A DNA stretch of 64,000 nt from Flectonema sp. DT1601. Lineage: Eukaryota; Euglenozoa; Diplonemea; Diplonemida; Diplonemidae. The position numbers and the translations under genes are program-made. The stretch spans positions 372,001 through 436,000 of the forward strand of contig OZ025789.1 in NCBI GenBank assembly GCA_964019425.1, written 5' to 3'. The notes below the pieces were generated by a model. It ran no database searches. It was given only the letters and a program-made list of their open reading frames with translations, and had not been told where the DNA came from. Below, piece by piece: positions 1 to 12,138 of this stretch; position 1 is the first letter of the stretch; each line of letters starts with the position of its first letter.

Positions 1-375
1 AAAAAAAACAATCAGTTTAGCGTCTTGACCAGGACGGAAAATAGAAAGTAATCGACATAGTCGATCGATAAAAAAACAATGATAACATTGTTTATTCTTT
101 TTTTTATTTTAAATTCTTTTTATTTATTCTTTAAAGAAAAGAAACGGAAAATAGAAATTAGTCGACAAAGTCGAACGATAAAAAAAAACAATGATAACAT
201 TGTTTATTCTTTTTTTTTTTTTTTTTTATATTCTTTTTATTAATTTTTTAAAAAAAAAAAAAAACAATCAGTTTAGCGTCTTGACCAGGACGGAAAACTG
301 GAAGTAATCGACATAGTCGATCGATAAAAAAAACAATGATAACATTGTTTCATCTTTTATATTTTTTAAATTTGA
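1..375 (+). repeat. Edge of hairpin satellite array (plus orientation)
   Basis: These are tandem half-units of roughly 100 to 115 bases that continue beyond the left edge. Type 1 half-units start with CAATCAGTTTAGCGTCTTGA and carry the hairpin TCGACATAGTCGA. Type 2 half-units carry TCGACAAAGTCGA. Both are followed by the perfect hairpin ACAATGATAACATTGT and a long T/A tract. The same array recurs at 2741-10718 in this orientation and at 26.8-27.4 and 31.3-33.2 kb in the opposite one. It appears to be part of the long 3' region of the RLE-LINE. Confidence 0.85.
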
Positions 376-1578
376 AGAAAAGAAAGAAGAAAAAAAAAAA
401 AAAAAAACAAGCGGAATTGATCATAATGGGTGACAGGGGTTGATACAACTTCATTTGAAAATTCTTCTTTTTTAATTTCTTTTTTTTTGAAATTTTTTTT
501 TTTTATTTAACAGGAGTTAAGATCACTTACATGAGTTAACACAACACAGATACGAGAGTAGCAAACTGAGGTAACACTACCAATTCAACAAAAAATAATC
601 AGGATCGGACACAAGGAGGAGAGTTCATTCTACCTCTCACTGTCATTTCTGGTATCTTAAGTGTCTTGGTATCTCTTTTGTGTCGGTATCTCGGAAGTGC
701 TGGTATCTCGTATGTGCGTTGGTATCTCTTGCGTGTTGGTATCTCTTGCACATAAGAAAAAATATTGAGTTAACATGATCAGTTTTATTTAAAATTAAAG
801 ACAGACCGGAACTATTTGAAAATAAAATGTAGATGGGAAACAGTGAAAATTAAAATGAATGATAAAATTAAATGAGATTTATGACATAACAGACCAGATA
901 GAGAGTAATAAAGAGAAAAAGGAAAACGGAAAGGGTTCATTCACTTAGTTAAAGTTAAGACCGATTAGTCAGTTTAAGGTCTTGACTAGGACCAACAAAA
1001 AAAAAAAAAATAAATAAATAAATAAATAAATAACGATCAAGCAGAGCTGATCTTGTTTTTATTAAAATAAGGGGAGCGGGAGGGATGGAAGGAATAAAGG
1101 AAAGAAAAAGAAAAGGTCGATCAATTGGATCTGGTCGTCGAGAAGAAGAAGACAATTATTTTAAAGGTCGATCGGCATAGCCGATCATTGAGAAAAATAA
1201 CCAGATATAAATACAATCAGTTTAAATAAAAAAAAAAATAAATAAATAAATAAAAAAAGTTTAACGATCAAGCTGAGCTGATCTTGTTTTTATTAAAATA
1301 AGGGGAGCGGGAGGGATGGAAGGAATAAAGGAAAAAAAAAGAAAAGGTCGATCAATTGGATCTGATCGTCGAGAAGAAGAAAACAATTATTTTTAAAAAA
1401 AATGATCGGTATAGCCGATCGTTGAGAAAAGAACAGATATAAATACAATCGGTTTTGGTGATCGACGAGTGGAGCGATCACTTGACAAGAGGGAAAAAAA
1501 GAAAGGACCGATTAATTGGGGCTTTGGTTGTATTCCCAAGGCATGTTTTTTTTTTTTTTTTTTTTTATTATTCATTTA

Positions 1579-1613
<35 letters not shown>

Positions 1614-1797
1614 TAATCACATTTTGTTCAAAAATATTTCATATTAGAGTAAAAGAAAAAGAAAAAAAGAAATAAGAGAAAAAAAAAAAAAACCATTGCT
1701 GGCCCCCTCACCACTCATAGAGGATGAGGAGGCCAGTAAGGCGTCACTCAAATCTATGCCAAGCCTTGGGAACTTGGATTGGGGTTTAGACCATTTA
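376..1797 (-). repeat. RLE-LINE 3' region, ORF-proximal segment (copy 1)
   Basis: This segment is a near-identical duplicate of 10727-11990. In both places it lies between the satellite array and the C-terminal coding end of an RLE-LINE copy, so it reads as LINE 3'-UTR on the minus strand. It holds a GGTATCTC minisatellite (about 650-752, roughly six spaced copies) and a block around 820-900 that resembles the 1,356-bp unit (shared GTAGATGGGAAAC). It also has two tandem sub-repeats of about 235 bases (about 1030-1225 and 1265-1455) rich in small GATC-based hairpins, and long T tracts near 1545-1605. No gene is supported; the short frames here are low-complexity. Confidence 0.75.
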
Positions 1798-2337
1798 CAA
1801 TTAACAGTTGACAATTAACCTGATTAACGTTATGATCTAACGGACATAAACATATCGACAAAATAATACAAATAAATAAATACTAATAGAAACTAGAACT
1901 TAGCAATCGTCATCTAAAAAGATTCTTCTGCGATCATGAAAGTTCGTTGAGGTTGGAGTTCGCTTTTTTTTTTTTTTGATAAGCGCTCAAACCAATTACA
2001 ATTAACAATTAATCTGATTGACGTTATGATCGGACAGACATAAACATATCGACAAAATAATACAAATAATTTAATACTAATAGAAACTAGAACTTAGCAA
2101 TCGTCATCTAAAAAGATTCTTCTGCGATCATGAGGATTCGTTGAGGGTGGAGTTCGCTTTTTTTGTGATAGGCGCTCCCTCGGACGCTTTGGGGTCTCAT
2201 TTTCTTCTTGCGCTTCCTTTTCGGGTGGGTTAAAACCATTTGCCCATGTTTGTAACTGAAATTTGAGAGCTCTGTTTTGGTCTTTTGCCAAATAGAGTTG
2301 CTCAGAGAGCTCACTGGCCATCTCCATCAACGAAAAA
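1798..2337 (-). mobile_element. RLE-LINE copy C, C-terminal coding end only
   Basis: The minus frame 2094-2330 encodes 78 residues ending KKRTPPSTNPHDRRR-IFLDDDC. It matches the last part of copy B (12139-13887), which has the same sequence of leucine-heptad residues, acidic stretch, KKRTPPS and RRR. The copy is therefore heavily 5'-truncated at about 2337, where it abuts the 3' terminus of the neighbouring LINE 3' region. About 188 bases covering the stop codon and following sequence are tandemly duplicated (about 1797-1985 and 1985-2170). Identity with copy B is only moderate, so it belongs to a diverged subfamily. Confidence 0.75.
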
Positions 2338-2400
2338 ATTCGATAGAGTGGGAAGTAACGGACTGGGAGCTTTTGGCTCCTGCCCTATTCCCGATGTAAA
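2338..2400 (-). other. Terminal stem-loop of LINE 3' end (X type)
   Basis: Read on the minus strand this is a three-part hairpin: basal GGGAA/TTCCC, middle GGGC/GTCC with a G-U pair, and apical GGAGC-CAAAA-GCTCC. It lies about 10 nt before the element's end at CGAATT. The same structure occurs at 27738-27790, 34326-34378 and 39670-39725. A second sequence family has different stem bases (the 1,356-bp unit). The likely role is recognition of the RNA 3' end by the LINE reverse transcriptase; that role is inferred. Confidence 0.6.
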
Positions 2401-2682
2401 CTTTCTTTTTATTTTTTTTTTTTTTTTAACAGGCCCAGAGGGCGACAATGACTGTTGCTGACCAAGGAATAATATTCAAATGAATTTTCGTTTCAAAGAA
2501 ACGAACAGAATTAAGAGAGAGGCAGAGAAAAAAAAAAAAAAAAGAAAGAAAAGAAAAAAAAAAATATGAAGAGGAAATAATCAAACATGAAAAAAAAAAA
2601 AAAAAAAAAAAAAGACCAGAAAAGGAAAGAGAAAATGAAAAGGTATAATATTATTGTGGGGATATGAGGATAGCAGGGAGAT

Positions 2683-2718
<36 letters not shown>

Positions 2719-2740
2719 TTATTATTTAAAAAAAGGAAAC
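2401..2740 (-). repeat. RLE-LINE 3' region, terminal segment (copy 1)
   Basis: This is sequence between the terminal hairpin and the satellite array. It is repeated, inverted, at about 27370-27738 and about 33150-34326, and partly at 39726-39905. Landmarks are a pyrimidine tract ending TTTAACAG before GCCC, the block TTCGTTTCAAAGAAACGAA (an inverted repeat), long A runs, and TGGGGATATGAGGATAGCAG before the array. It is non-coding. Confidence 0.75.
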
Positions 2741-5700
2741 AATCAGTTTAGCGTCTCGATCGGGACGGAAAATAGAAATTAATCGACATAGTCGATCGAT
2801 AGAAAACAAAACAATGATAACATTGTTTATTCATTTTTTTTTTTTTTTTTTTTTTTTAAATCCTTTTAATTATTTTAAAGAAAAAACAATCAGTTTAGCG
2901 TCTTGACCAGGACGGAAAATAGAAAGTGATCGACATAGTCGATCGATAAAAAAACAATGATAACATTGTTTATTCTTTTTTTTTTTTTTTTTTTAAATTC
3001 TTATTATTTATTTTTTAAAGAAAAAAAAACGGAAAATAAAAATTAGTCGACAAAGTCGAACGATAAAAAAAAAAAAAAACAATGATAACATTGTTTATTC
3101 TTTTTTTTTTTTTTTTTTTTTTTTTATATTCTTTTTTATTAATTTTGAAAAAAAAAACAATCAGTTTAGCGTCTTGACCAGGACGGAAAATAGAAAGTAA
3201 TCGACATAGTCGATCGATAAAAAAACAATGATAACATTGTTTAATCTTTTTTTTTTTAATTTTTTTTTATTTATTTTTTAAAGAAAAAAAAAACGGAAAA
3301 TAGAAATTAGTCGACAAAGTCGAACGATAAAAAAACAATGATAACATTGTTTATTCTTTTTTTTTTATTTTTTTTATATTTTTTTTTTTAATTAATTTTG
3401 AAAAAAAAAACAATCAGTTTAGCGTCTTGACCAGGACGGAAAATAGAAAGCGATCGACATAGTCGATCGATAAGAAAACAATGATAACATTGTTTATTCT
3501 TTTTATTATTTTAAATTCTTTTTATTTATTTTTTAAAGAAAAAAAAACGGAAAATAGAAATTAGTCGACAAAGTCGAACGATAAAAAAAAACAATGATAA
3601 CATTGTTTATTCTTTTTTTTGTATTTTTTTTATATTCTTTTTTATTAATTTTGAGAAAAAAAAAAAACAATCAGTTTAGCGTCTTGACCAGGACGGAAAA
3701 TAGAAAGTGATCGACATAGTCGATCGATAAAAAAAAAAAAAAAAACAATGATAATATTGTTTATTCTTTTTTTTTTTTTTTTTTTTTAAATTCTTTTTAT
3801 TTATTTTTAAAGAAAAAAAATGGAAAATAGAAAATAGTCAACAAAGTCGAACGATAAAAAAAAACAATGATAACATTGTTTATTCTATTTTTTTATTTTT
3901 TTTTTTTTTTTCTATTCTTTTTTATTAATTTTGAAAAAAAAAAAAACAATCAGTTTAGCGTCTTGACCAGGACGGAAAATAGAAAGTAATCGACATAGTC
4001 GATCGATAAAAAAAACAATGATAACATTGTTTATTCTTTTTTTTTTTTTTTTAAATTCTTTTTATTTATTTTTTAAAAAGAAAAAAAACGGAAAATAGAA
4101 ATTAGTCAACAAAGTCGAACGATAAAAAAAAAAACAATGATAACATTGTTTATTCTTTTTTTTTTTTTATTTTTTTATATTCTTTTTTATTAATTTTGAA
4201 AAAAAAAAAACAATCAGTTTAGCGTCTTGACCAGGACGGAAAATAGAAAGTGATCGACATAGTCGATCGATAAAAAAAACAATGATAACATTGTTTATTC
4301 TTTTTTTTTTTATTTTTAAAGAAAAAAAACGGAAAATAGAAATTAGTCGACAAAGTCGAACGATAAAAAAAACAATGATAACATTGTTTATTCTTTTTTT
4401 TATTTTTTTTTTTATATTCTTTTTTATTAATTTTGAAAAAAAAACAATCAGTTTAGCGTCTTGACCAGGACGGAAAATAGAAAGTAATCGACATAGTCGA
4501 TCGATAAAAAAAACAATGATAACATTGTTTATTCTTTTTTTTTATTTTAAATTCTTTTTATTTATTTTTTAAAGAAAAAAACGGAAAATAGAAATTAGTC
4601 GACAAAGTCGAACGATAAAAAAACAATGATAACATTGTTTATTCTTTTTTTTAAATTTTTTTATATTCTTTTTATTAATTTCGAAAAAAAAAACAATCAG
4701 TTTAGCGTCTTGACCAGGACGGAAAATAGAAAGTGATCGACATAGTCGATCGATAAAAAAACAATGATAACATTGTTTATTCTTTTTTTTTATTTTAAAT
4801 TCTTTTTATTTATTTTTTTTTAAAGAAAAGAAACGGAAAATAGAAATTAGTCGACAAAGTCGAACGATAAAAAAACAATGATAACATTGTTTATTCTTTT
4901 TTTTTAATTTTTTTTATATTTTTTTTTTTTAATTAATTTTGAAAAAAAAACAATCAGTTTAGCGTCTTGACCAGGACGGAAAATAGAAAGTGATCGACAT
5001 AGTCGATCGATAAAAAAACAATGATAACATTGTTTATTCTTTTTTTTTATTTTAAATTCTTTTTATTTATTTTTTAAAGAAAAGAAACGGAAAATAGAAA
5101 TTAGTCGACAAAGTCGAACGATAAAAAAACAATGATAACATTGTTTATTCTTTTTTTTTTATTTTTATTTCTTTTTATTTATTAAAAAAAAAAACAATCA
5201 GTTTAGCGTCTTGACCAGGACGGAAAATAGAAAGTGATCGACATAGTCGATCGATAAAAAAACAATGATAACATTGTTTATTCTTTTTTTTTTTTTTTTT
5301 AAATTCTTTTTATTTATTTTTTAAAGAAAAGAAACGGAAAATAGAAATTAGTCGACAAAGTCGAACGATAAAAAAACAATGATAACATTGTTTATTCTTT
5401 TTTTTTAATTTTTTTATATTCTTTTTTATTAATTTCGAAAAAAAAACAATCAGTTTAGCGTCTTGACCAGGACGGAAAATAGAAAGTGATCGACATAGTC
5501 GATCGATAAAAAAACAATGATAACATTGTTTATTCTTTTTTTTTATTTTAAATTCTTTTTATTTATTTTTTAAAGAAAAGAAACGGAAAATAGAAATTAG
5601 TCGACAAAGTCGAACGATAAAAAAACAATGATAACATTGTTTATTCTTTTTTTTTTAATTTTTTTTTTTATATTCTTTTTTATTAATTTCGAAAAAAAAC

Positions 5701-8700
5701 AATCAGTTTAGCGTCTTGACCAGGACGGAAAATAGAAAGTGATCGACATAGTCGATCGATAAAAAAACAATGATAACATTGTTTATTCTTTTTTTTTATT
5801 TTAAATTCTTTTTATTTATTTTTTAAAGAAAAGAAACGGAAAATAGAAATTAGTCGACAAAGTCGAACGATAAAAAAAACAATGATAACATTGTTTATTC
5901 TTTTTTTTTATTTTAAATTCTTTTTATTTATTTTTTAAAGAAAAGAAACGGAAAATAGAAATTAGTCGACAAAGTCGAACGATAAAAAAACAATGATAAC
6001 ATTGTTTATTCTTTTTTTTTATTTTAAATTCTTTTTATTTATTTTTTAAAGAAAAAAAAAACGGAAAATAGAAATTAGTCGACAAAGTCGAACGATAAAA
6101 AAAACAATTATAACATTGTTTATTCTTTTTTTTTATTTTATTTTTATAATCTTTTTTATTAATTTTGAAAAAAAAAAACAATCAGTTTAGCGTCTTGACC
6201 AGGACGGTAAATAGAAAGTAATCGACATAGTCGATCGATAAAAAAAACAATGATAACATTGTTTATTCTTTTTTTTTATTTTAAATTCTTTTTATTTATT
6301 TTTTAAAGAAAAGAAACGGAAAATAGAAATTAGTCGACAAAGTCGAACGATAAAAAAACAATGATAACATTGTTTATTCTTTTTTTTTTATTTTTTTTAT
6401 ATTTTTTTTTTTAATTAATTTTGAAAAAAAAAACAATCAGTTTAGCGTCTTGACCAGGACGGAAAATAGAAAGCGATCGACATAGTCGATCGATAAGAAA
6501 ACAATGATAACATTGTTTATTCTTTTTATTATTTTAAATTCTTTTTATTTATTTTTTAAAGAAAAAAAAACGGAAAATAGAAATTAGTCGACAAAGTCGA
6601 ACGATAAAAAAAAACAATGATAACATTGTTTATTCTTTTTTTTGTATTTTTTTTATATTCTTTTTTATTAATTTTGAGAAAAAAAAAAAACAATCAGTTT
6701 AGCGTCTTGACCAGGACGGAAAATAGAAAGTGATCGACATAGTCGATCGATAAAAAAAAAAAAAAAAACAATGATAATATTGTTTATTCTTTTTTTTTTT
6801 TTTTTTTTTTAAATTCTTTTTATTTATTTTTAAAGAAAAAAAATGGAAAATAGAAAATAGTCAACAAAGTCGAACGATAAAAAAAAACAATGATAACATT
6901 GTTTATTCTATTTTTTTATTTTTTTTTTTTTTTTCTATTCTTTTTTATTAATTTTGAAAAAAAAAAAAACAATCAGTTTAGCGTCTTGACCAGGACGGAA
7001 AATAGAAAGTAATCGACATAGTCGATCGATAAAAAAAACAATGATAACATTGTTTATTCTTTTTTTTTTTTTTTTAAATTCTTTTTATTTATTTTTTAAA
7101 AAGAAAAAAAACGGAAAATAGAAATTAGTCAACAAAGTCGAACGATAAAAAAAAAAACAATGATAACATTGTTTATTCTTTTTTTTTTTTTATTTTTTTA
7201 TATTCTTTTTTATTAATTTTGAAAAAAAAAAAACAATCAGTTTAGCGTCTTGACCAGGACGGAAAATAGAAAGTGATCGACATAGTCGATCGATAAAAAA
7301 AACAATGATAACATTGTTTATTCTTTTTTTTTTTATTTTTAAAGAAAAAAAACGGAAAATAGAAATTAGTCGACAAAGTCGAACGATAAAAAAAACAATG
7401 ATAACATTGTTTATTCTTTTTTTTATTTTTTTTTTTATATTCTTTTTTATTAATTTTGAAAAAAAAACAATCAGTTTAGCGTCTTGACCAGGACGGAAAA
7501 TAGAAAGTAATCGACATAGTCGATCGATAAAAAAAACAATGATAACATTGTTTATTCTTTTTTTTTATTTTAAATTCTTTTTATTTATTTTTTAAAGAAA
7601 AAAACGGAAAATAGAAATTAGTCGACAAAGTCGAACGATAAAAAAAACAATGATAACATTGTTTATTCTTTTTTTTATTTTTTTTTTTATATTCTTTTTT
7701 ATTAATTTTGAAAAAAAAACAATCAGTTTAGCGTCTTGACCAGGACGGAAAATAGAAAGTAATCGACATAGTCGATCGATAAAAAAAACAATGATAACAT
7801 TGTTTATTCTTTTTTTTAAATTTTTTTATATTCTTTTTATTAATTTCGAAAAAAAAAACAATCAGTTTAGCGTCTTGACCAGGACGGAAAATAGAAAGTG
7901 ATCGACATAGTCGATCGATAAAAAAACAATGATAACATTGTTTATTCTTTTTTTTTATTTTAAATTCTTTTTATTTATTTTTTTTTAAAGAAAAGAAACG
8001 GAAAATAGAAATTAGTCGACAAAGTCGAACGATAAAAAAACAATGATAACATTGTTTATTCTTTTTTTTTAATTTTTTTTATATTTTTTTTTTTAAATTA
8101 ATTTTGAAAAAAAAACAATCAGTTTAGCGTCTTGACCAGGACGGAAAATAGAAAGTGATCGACATAGTCGATCGATAAAAAAACAATGATAACATTGTTT
8201 ATTCTTTTTTTTTATTTTAAATTCTTTTTATTTATTTTTTAAAGAAAAGAAACGGAAAATAGAAATTAGTCGACAAAGTCGAACGATAAAAAAACAATGA
8301 TAACATTGTTTATTCTTTTTTTTTTATTTTTATTTCTTTTTATTTATTAAAAAAAAAAACAATCAGTTTAGCGTCTTGACCAGGACGGAAAATAGAAAGT
8401 GATCGACATAGTCGATCGATAAAAAAACAATGATAACATTGTTTATTCTTTTTTTTTTTTTTTTTAAATTCTTTTTATTTATTTTTTAAAGAAAAGAAAC
8501 GGAAAATAGAAATTAGTCGACAAAGTCGAACGATAAAAAAAACAATGATAACATTGTTTATTCTTTTTTTTATTTTTTTTTTTATATTCTTTTTTATTAA
8601 TTTTGAAAAAAAAACAATCAGTTTAGCGTCTTGACCAGGACGGAAAATAGAAAGTAATCGACATAGTCGATCGATAAAAAAAACAATGATAACATTGTTT

Positions 8701-10718
8701 ATTCTTTTTTTTAAATTTTTTTATATTCTTTTTATTAATTTCGAAAAAAAAAACAATCAGTTTAGCGTCTTGACCAGGACGGAAAATAGAAAGTGATCGA
8801 CATAGTCGATCGATAAAAAAACAATGATAACATTGTTTATTCTTTTTTTTTATTTTAAATTCTTTTTATTTATTTTTTTTTAAAGAAAAGAAACGGAAAA
8901 TAGAAATTAGTCGACAAAGTCGAACGATAAAAAAACAATGATAACATTGTTTATTCTTTTTTTTTAATTTTTTTTATATTTTTTTTTTTAAATTAATTTT
9001 GAAAAAAAAACAATCAGTTTAGCGTCTTGACCAGGACGGAAAATAGAAAGTGATCGACATAGTCGATCGATAAAAAAACAATGATAACATTGTTTATTCT
9101 TTTTTTTTATTTTAAATTCTTTTTATTTATTTTTTAAAGAAAAGAAACGGAAAATAGAAATTAGTCGACAAAGTCGAACGATAAAAAAACAATGATAACA
9201 TTGTTTATTCTTTTTTTTTTATTTTTATTTCTTTTTATTTATTAAAAAAAAAAACAATCAGTTTAGCGTCTTGACCAGGACGGAAAATAGAAAGTGATCG
9301 ACATAGTCGATCGATAAAAAAACAATGATAACATTGTTTATTCTTTTTTTTTTTTTTTTTAAATTCTTTTTATTTATTTTTTAAAGAAAAGAAACGGAAA
9401 ATAGAAATTAGTCGACAAAGTCGAACGATAAAAAAACAATGATAACATTGTTTATTCTTTTTTTTTAATTTTTTTATATTCTTTTTTATTAATTTCGAAA
9501 AAAAAACAATCAGTTTAGCGTCTTGACCAGGACGGAAAATAGAAAGTGATCGACATAGTCGATCGATAAAAAAACAATGATAACATTGTTTATTCTTTTT
9601 TTTTATTTTAAATTCTTTTTATTTATTTTTTAAAGAAAAGAAACGGAAAATAGAAATTAGTCGACAAAGTCGAACGATAAAAAAACAATGATAACATTGT
9701 TTATTCTTTTTTTTTTAATTTTTTTTTTTATATTCTTTTTTATTAATTTCGAAAAAAAACAATCAGTTTAGCGTCTTGACCAGGACGGAAAATAGAAAGT
9801 GATCGACATAGTCGATCGATAAAAAAACAATGATAACATTGTTTATTCTTTTTTTTTATTTTAAATTCTTTTTATTTATTTTTTAAAGAAAAGAAACGGA
9901 AAATAGAAATTAGTCGACAAAGTCGAACGATAAAAAAAACAATGATAACATTGTTTATTCTTTTTTTTTATTTTAAATTCTTTTTATTTATTTTTTAAAG
10001 AAAAGAAACGGAAAATAGAAATTAGTCGACAAAGTCGAACGATAAAAAAACAATGATAACATTGTTTATTCTTTTTTTTTATTTTAAATTCTTTTTATTT
10101 ATTTTTTAAAGAAAAAAAAAACGGAAAATAGAAATTAGTCGACAAAGTCGAACGATAAAAAAAACAATGATAACATTGTTTATTCTTTTTTTTTATTTTA
10201 TTTTTATAATCTTTTTTATTAATTTTGAAAAAAAAAAACAATCAGTTTAGCGTCTTGACCAGGACGGTAAATAGAAAGTAATCGACATAGTCGATCGATA
10301 AAAAAAACAATGATAACATTGTTTATTCTTTTTTTTTATTTTAAATTCTTTTTATTTATTTTTTAAAGAAAAGAAACGGAAAATAGAAATTAGTCGACAA
10401 AGTCGAACGATAAAAAAACAATGATAACATTGTTTATTCTTTTTTTTTTTTTTTTTTTTATTTCTTTTTATTTATTAAAAAAAAAAACAATCAGTTTAGC
10501 GTCTTGACCAGGACGGAAAATAGAAAGTGATCGACATAGTCGATCGATAAAAAAAACAATGATAACATTGTTTATTCTTTTTTTTTATTTTAAATTCTTT
10601 TTATTTATTTTTTAAAGAAAAAAACTGAAAATAGAAATTAGTCGACAAAGTCGAACGATAAAAAAAACAATGATAACATTGTTTATTCTTTTTTTTTTTA
10701 TTTTAAATTCTTTTTATT
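2741..10718 (+). repeat. Main hairpin satellite array, about 8 kb
   Basis: Two half-unit types mostly alternate, with roughly 70 half-units estimated from spacing. Each holds TCGAC-AWA-GTCGA, then an A-rich spacer, ACAATG-ATAA-CATTGT and a T-rich stretch. Variation between units is mainly in the lengths of A/T runs. A higher-order repeat of about 3,023 bases is visible: the variant unit with AAAGCGATCGACATAG near 3450 recurs near 6470, and blocks around 4282 and 7305 match. A further block of about 900 bases is duplicated near 7.8 and 8.7 kb. Read on the minus strand, the array sits in the 3' region of RLE-LINE copy B. Short frames inside it are repeat artefacts. Confidence 0.9.
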
Positions 10719-11990
10719 TATTTTTTTAACAGGAGTTAAGATCACTTACATGAGTTAACACAACACAGATACGAGAGTCGCAAACTGAGGTAACACTACC
10801 AATTCAACAAAAAATAATCAGGATCGGACACAAGGAGGAGAGTTCATTCTACCTCTCATTGTCCTTGCTGGTATCTTAAGTGTCTTGGTATCTCTTGTGT
10901 GTCGGTATCTCGGAAGTGCTGGTATCTCGTATGTGCGTTGGTATCTCTTGCGTGTTGGTATCTCTTGCACATAAAAAAAAAAAATATTGAGTTAACATGG
11001 TCAGTTTTATTTAACATTAGAGACAGACCGGAACTATTTGAAAATAAAATGTAGATGGGAAACAGTGAAAATTAAAATGAATGATAAAATTAAATGAGAT
11101 TTATGACATAACAGACCAGATAGAGAGTAATAAAGGGAAAAGGAAAACGGGAAGGGTTCATTCACTTAGTTAAAGTTAAGACCGATTAGTCAGTTTAAGG
11201 TCTTGACTAGGACCAACAAAAAAAAAAAATAAATAAATAAATAAATAACGATCAAGCTGAGCTGATCTTGTTTTTATTAAAATAAGGGGAGCGGGAGGGA
11301 TGGGAGGAATAAAGGAAAAAAAAGAAAAGGTCGATCAATTGGGTCTGATCGTCGAGAAGAAGAAGACAATTATTTTAAAGGTCGATCGGCATAGCCGATC
11401 GTTGAGAAAAAATAACCAGATATAAATACAATCAGTTTAAATTTAAAAAAAAAAAAAAAAGATTAACGATCAAGCTGAGCTGATCTTGTTTTTATTAAAA
11501 TAAGGGGAGCGGGAGGGATGGAAGGAATAAAGGAAAAAAAAAAAAAGGTCGATCAATTGGATCTGATCGTCGAGAAGAAGAAAACAATTATTTTAAAAAA
11601 ATGATCGGTATAGCCGATCGTTGAGAAAAGAACAGATATAAATACAATCGGTTTTGGTGATCGACGAGTGGAGCGATCACTTGACAAGAAGGAAAAAAAA
11701 GAAAGGACCGATTAATTGGGGCTTTGGTTGTATTCCCAAGGCATGTTTTTTTTTTTTTTTATTATTCATTTACATTATTTTTTTTTTTTTTTTTTTTAAA
11801 TTAATAATCACATTTTGTTCAAAAATATTTCATATTAGAGTAAAAGAAAAAGAAAAAAAAAGAGATAAGAGAAAAAAAAAAAAACCATTGCTGGCCCCCT
11901 CACCACTCATAGAGGATGAGGAGGCCAGTAAGGCGTCACTCAAAAACTATGCCAAGCCTTGGGAACTTGGATTGGGGTTTAGACCATTTA
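10719..11990 (-). repeat. RLE-LINE 3' region, ORF-proximal segment (copy 2)
   Basis: This is the second copy of 376-1797. It has the GGTATCTC minisatellite (about 10867-10970), the GTAGATGGGAAAC block, two GATC-hairpin sub-repeats (about 11247-11440 and 11464-11650), T tracts, then AGAGGATGAGGAGGCCAG and the junction with copy B of the LINE. The order array, this segment, LINE C-terminus is the same as at the left edge, which supports one continuous element rather than chance neighbours. Confidence 0.75.
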
Positions 11991-12138
11991 CAATTAACAA
12001 TTAACAATTAATCTGATTAACGTTATGATCTGACGGACATAAACATATCGACAAAATATTACAAACAAAACGAACAATAAATAATAAATAAGCTAATAAA
12101 CTAAATAAACAAAGTGATGTGAAAGTAAGGAAAAAGAA

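Noticed and set aside
2338-2430. Hammerhead or HDV ribozyme in the terminal hairpin
   Set aside because: The hammerhead core (CTGATGA with GAAA) is absent and the pairing is a simple imperfect stem-loop.
4282-7487. Repeated 60-residue frames in the array
   Set aside because: They are translations of the satellite and appear identically because of the higher-order duplication.
2741-10718. CRISPR-like array of repeats and spacers
   Set aside because: The intervals between repeats are simple A/T tracts and the second half-unit type, not unique spacers; no cas-like gene and a eukaryotic context.
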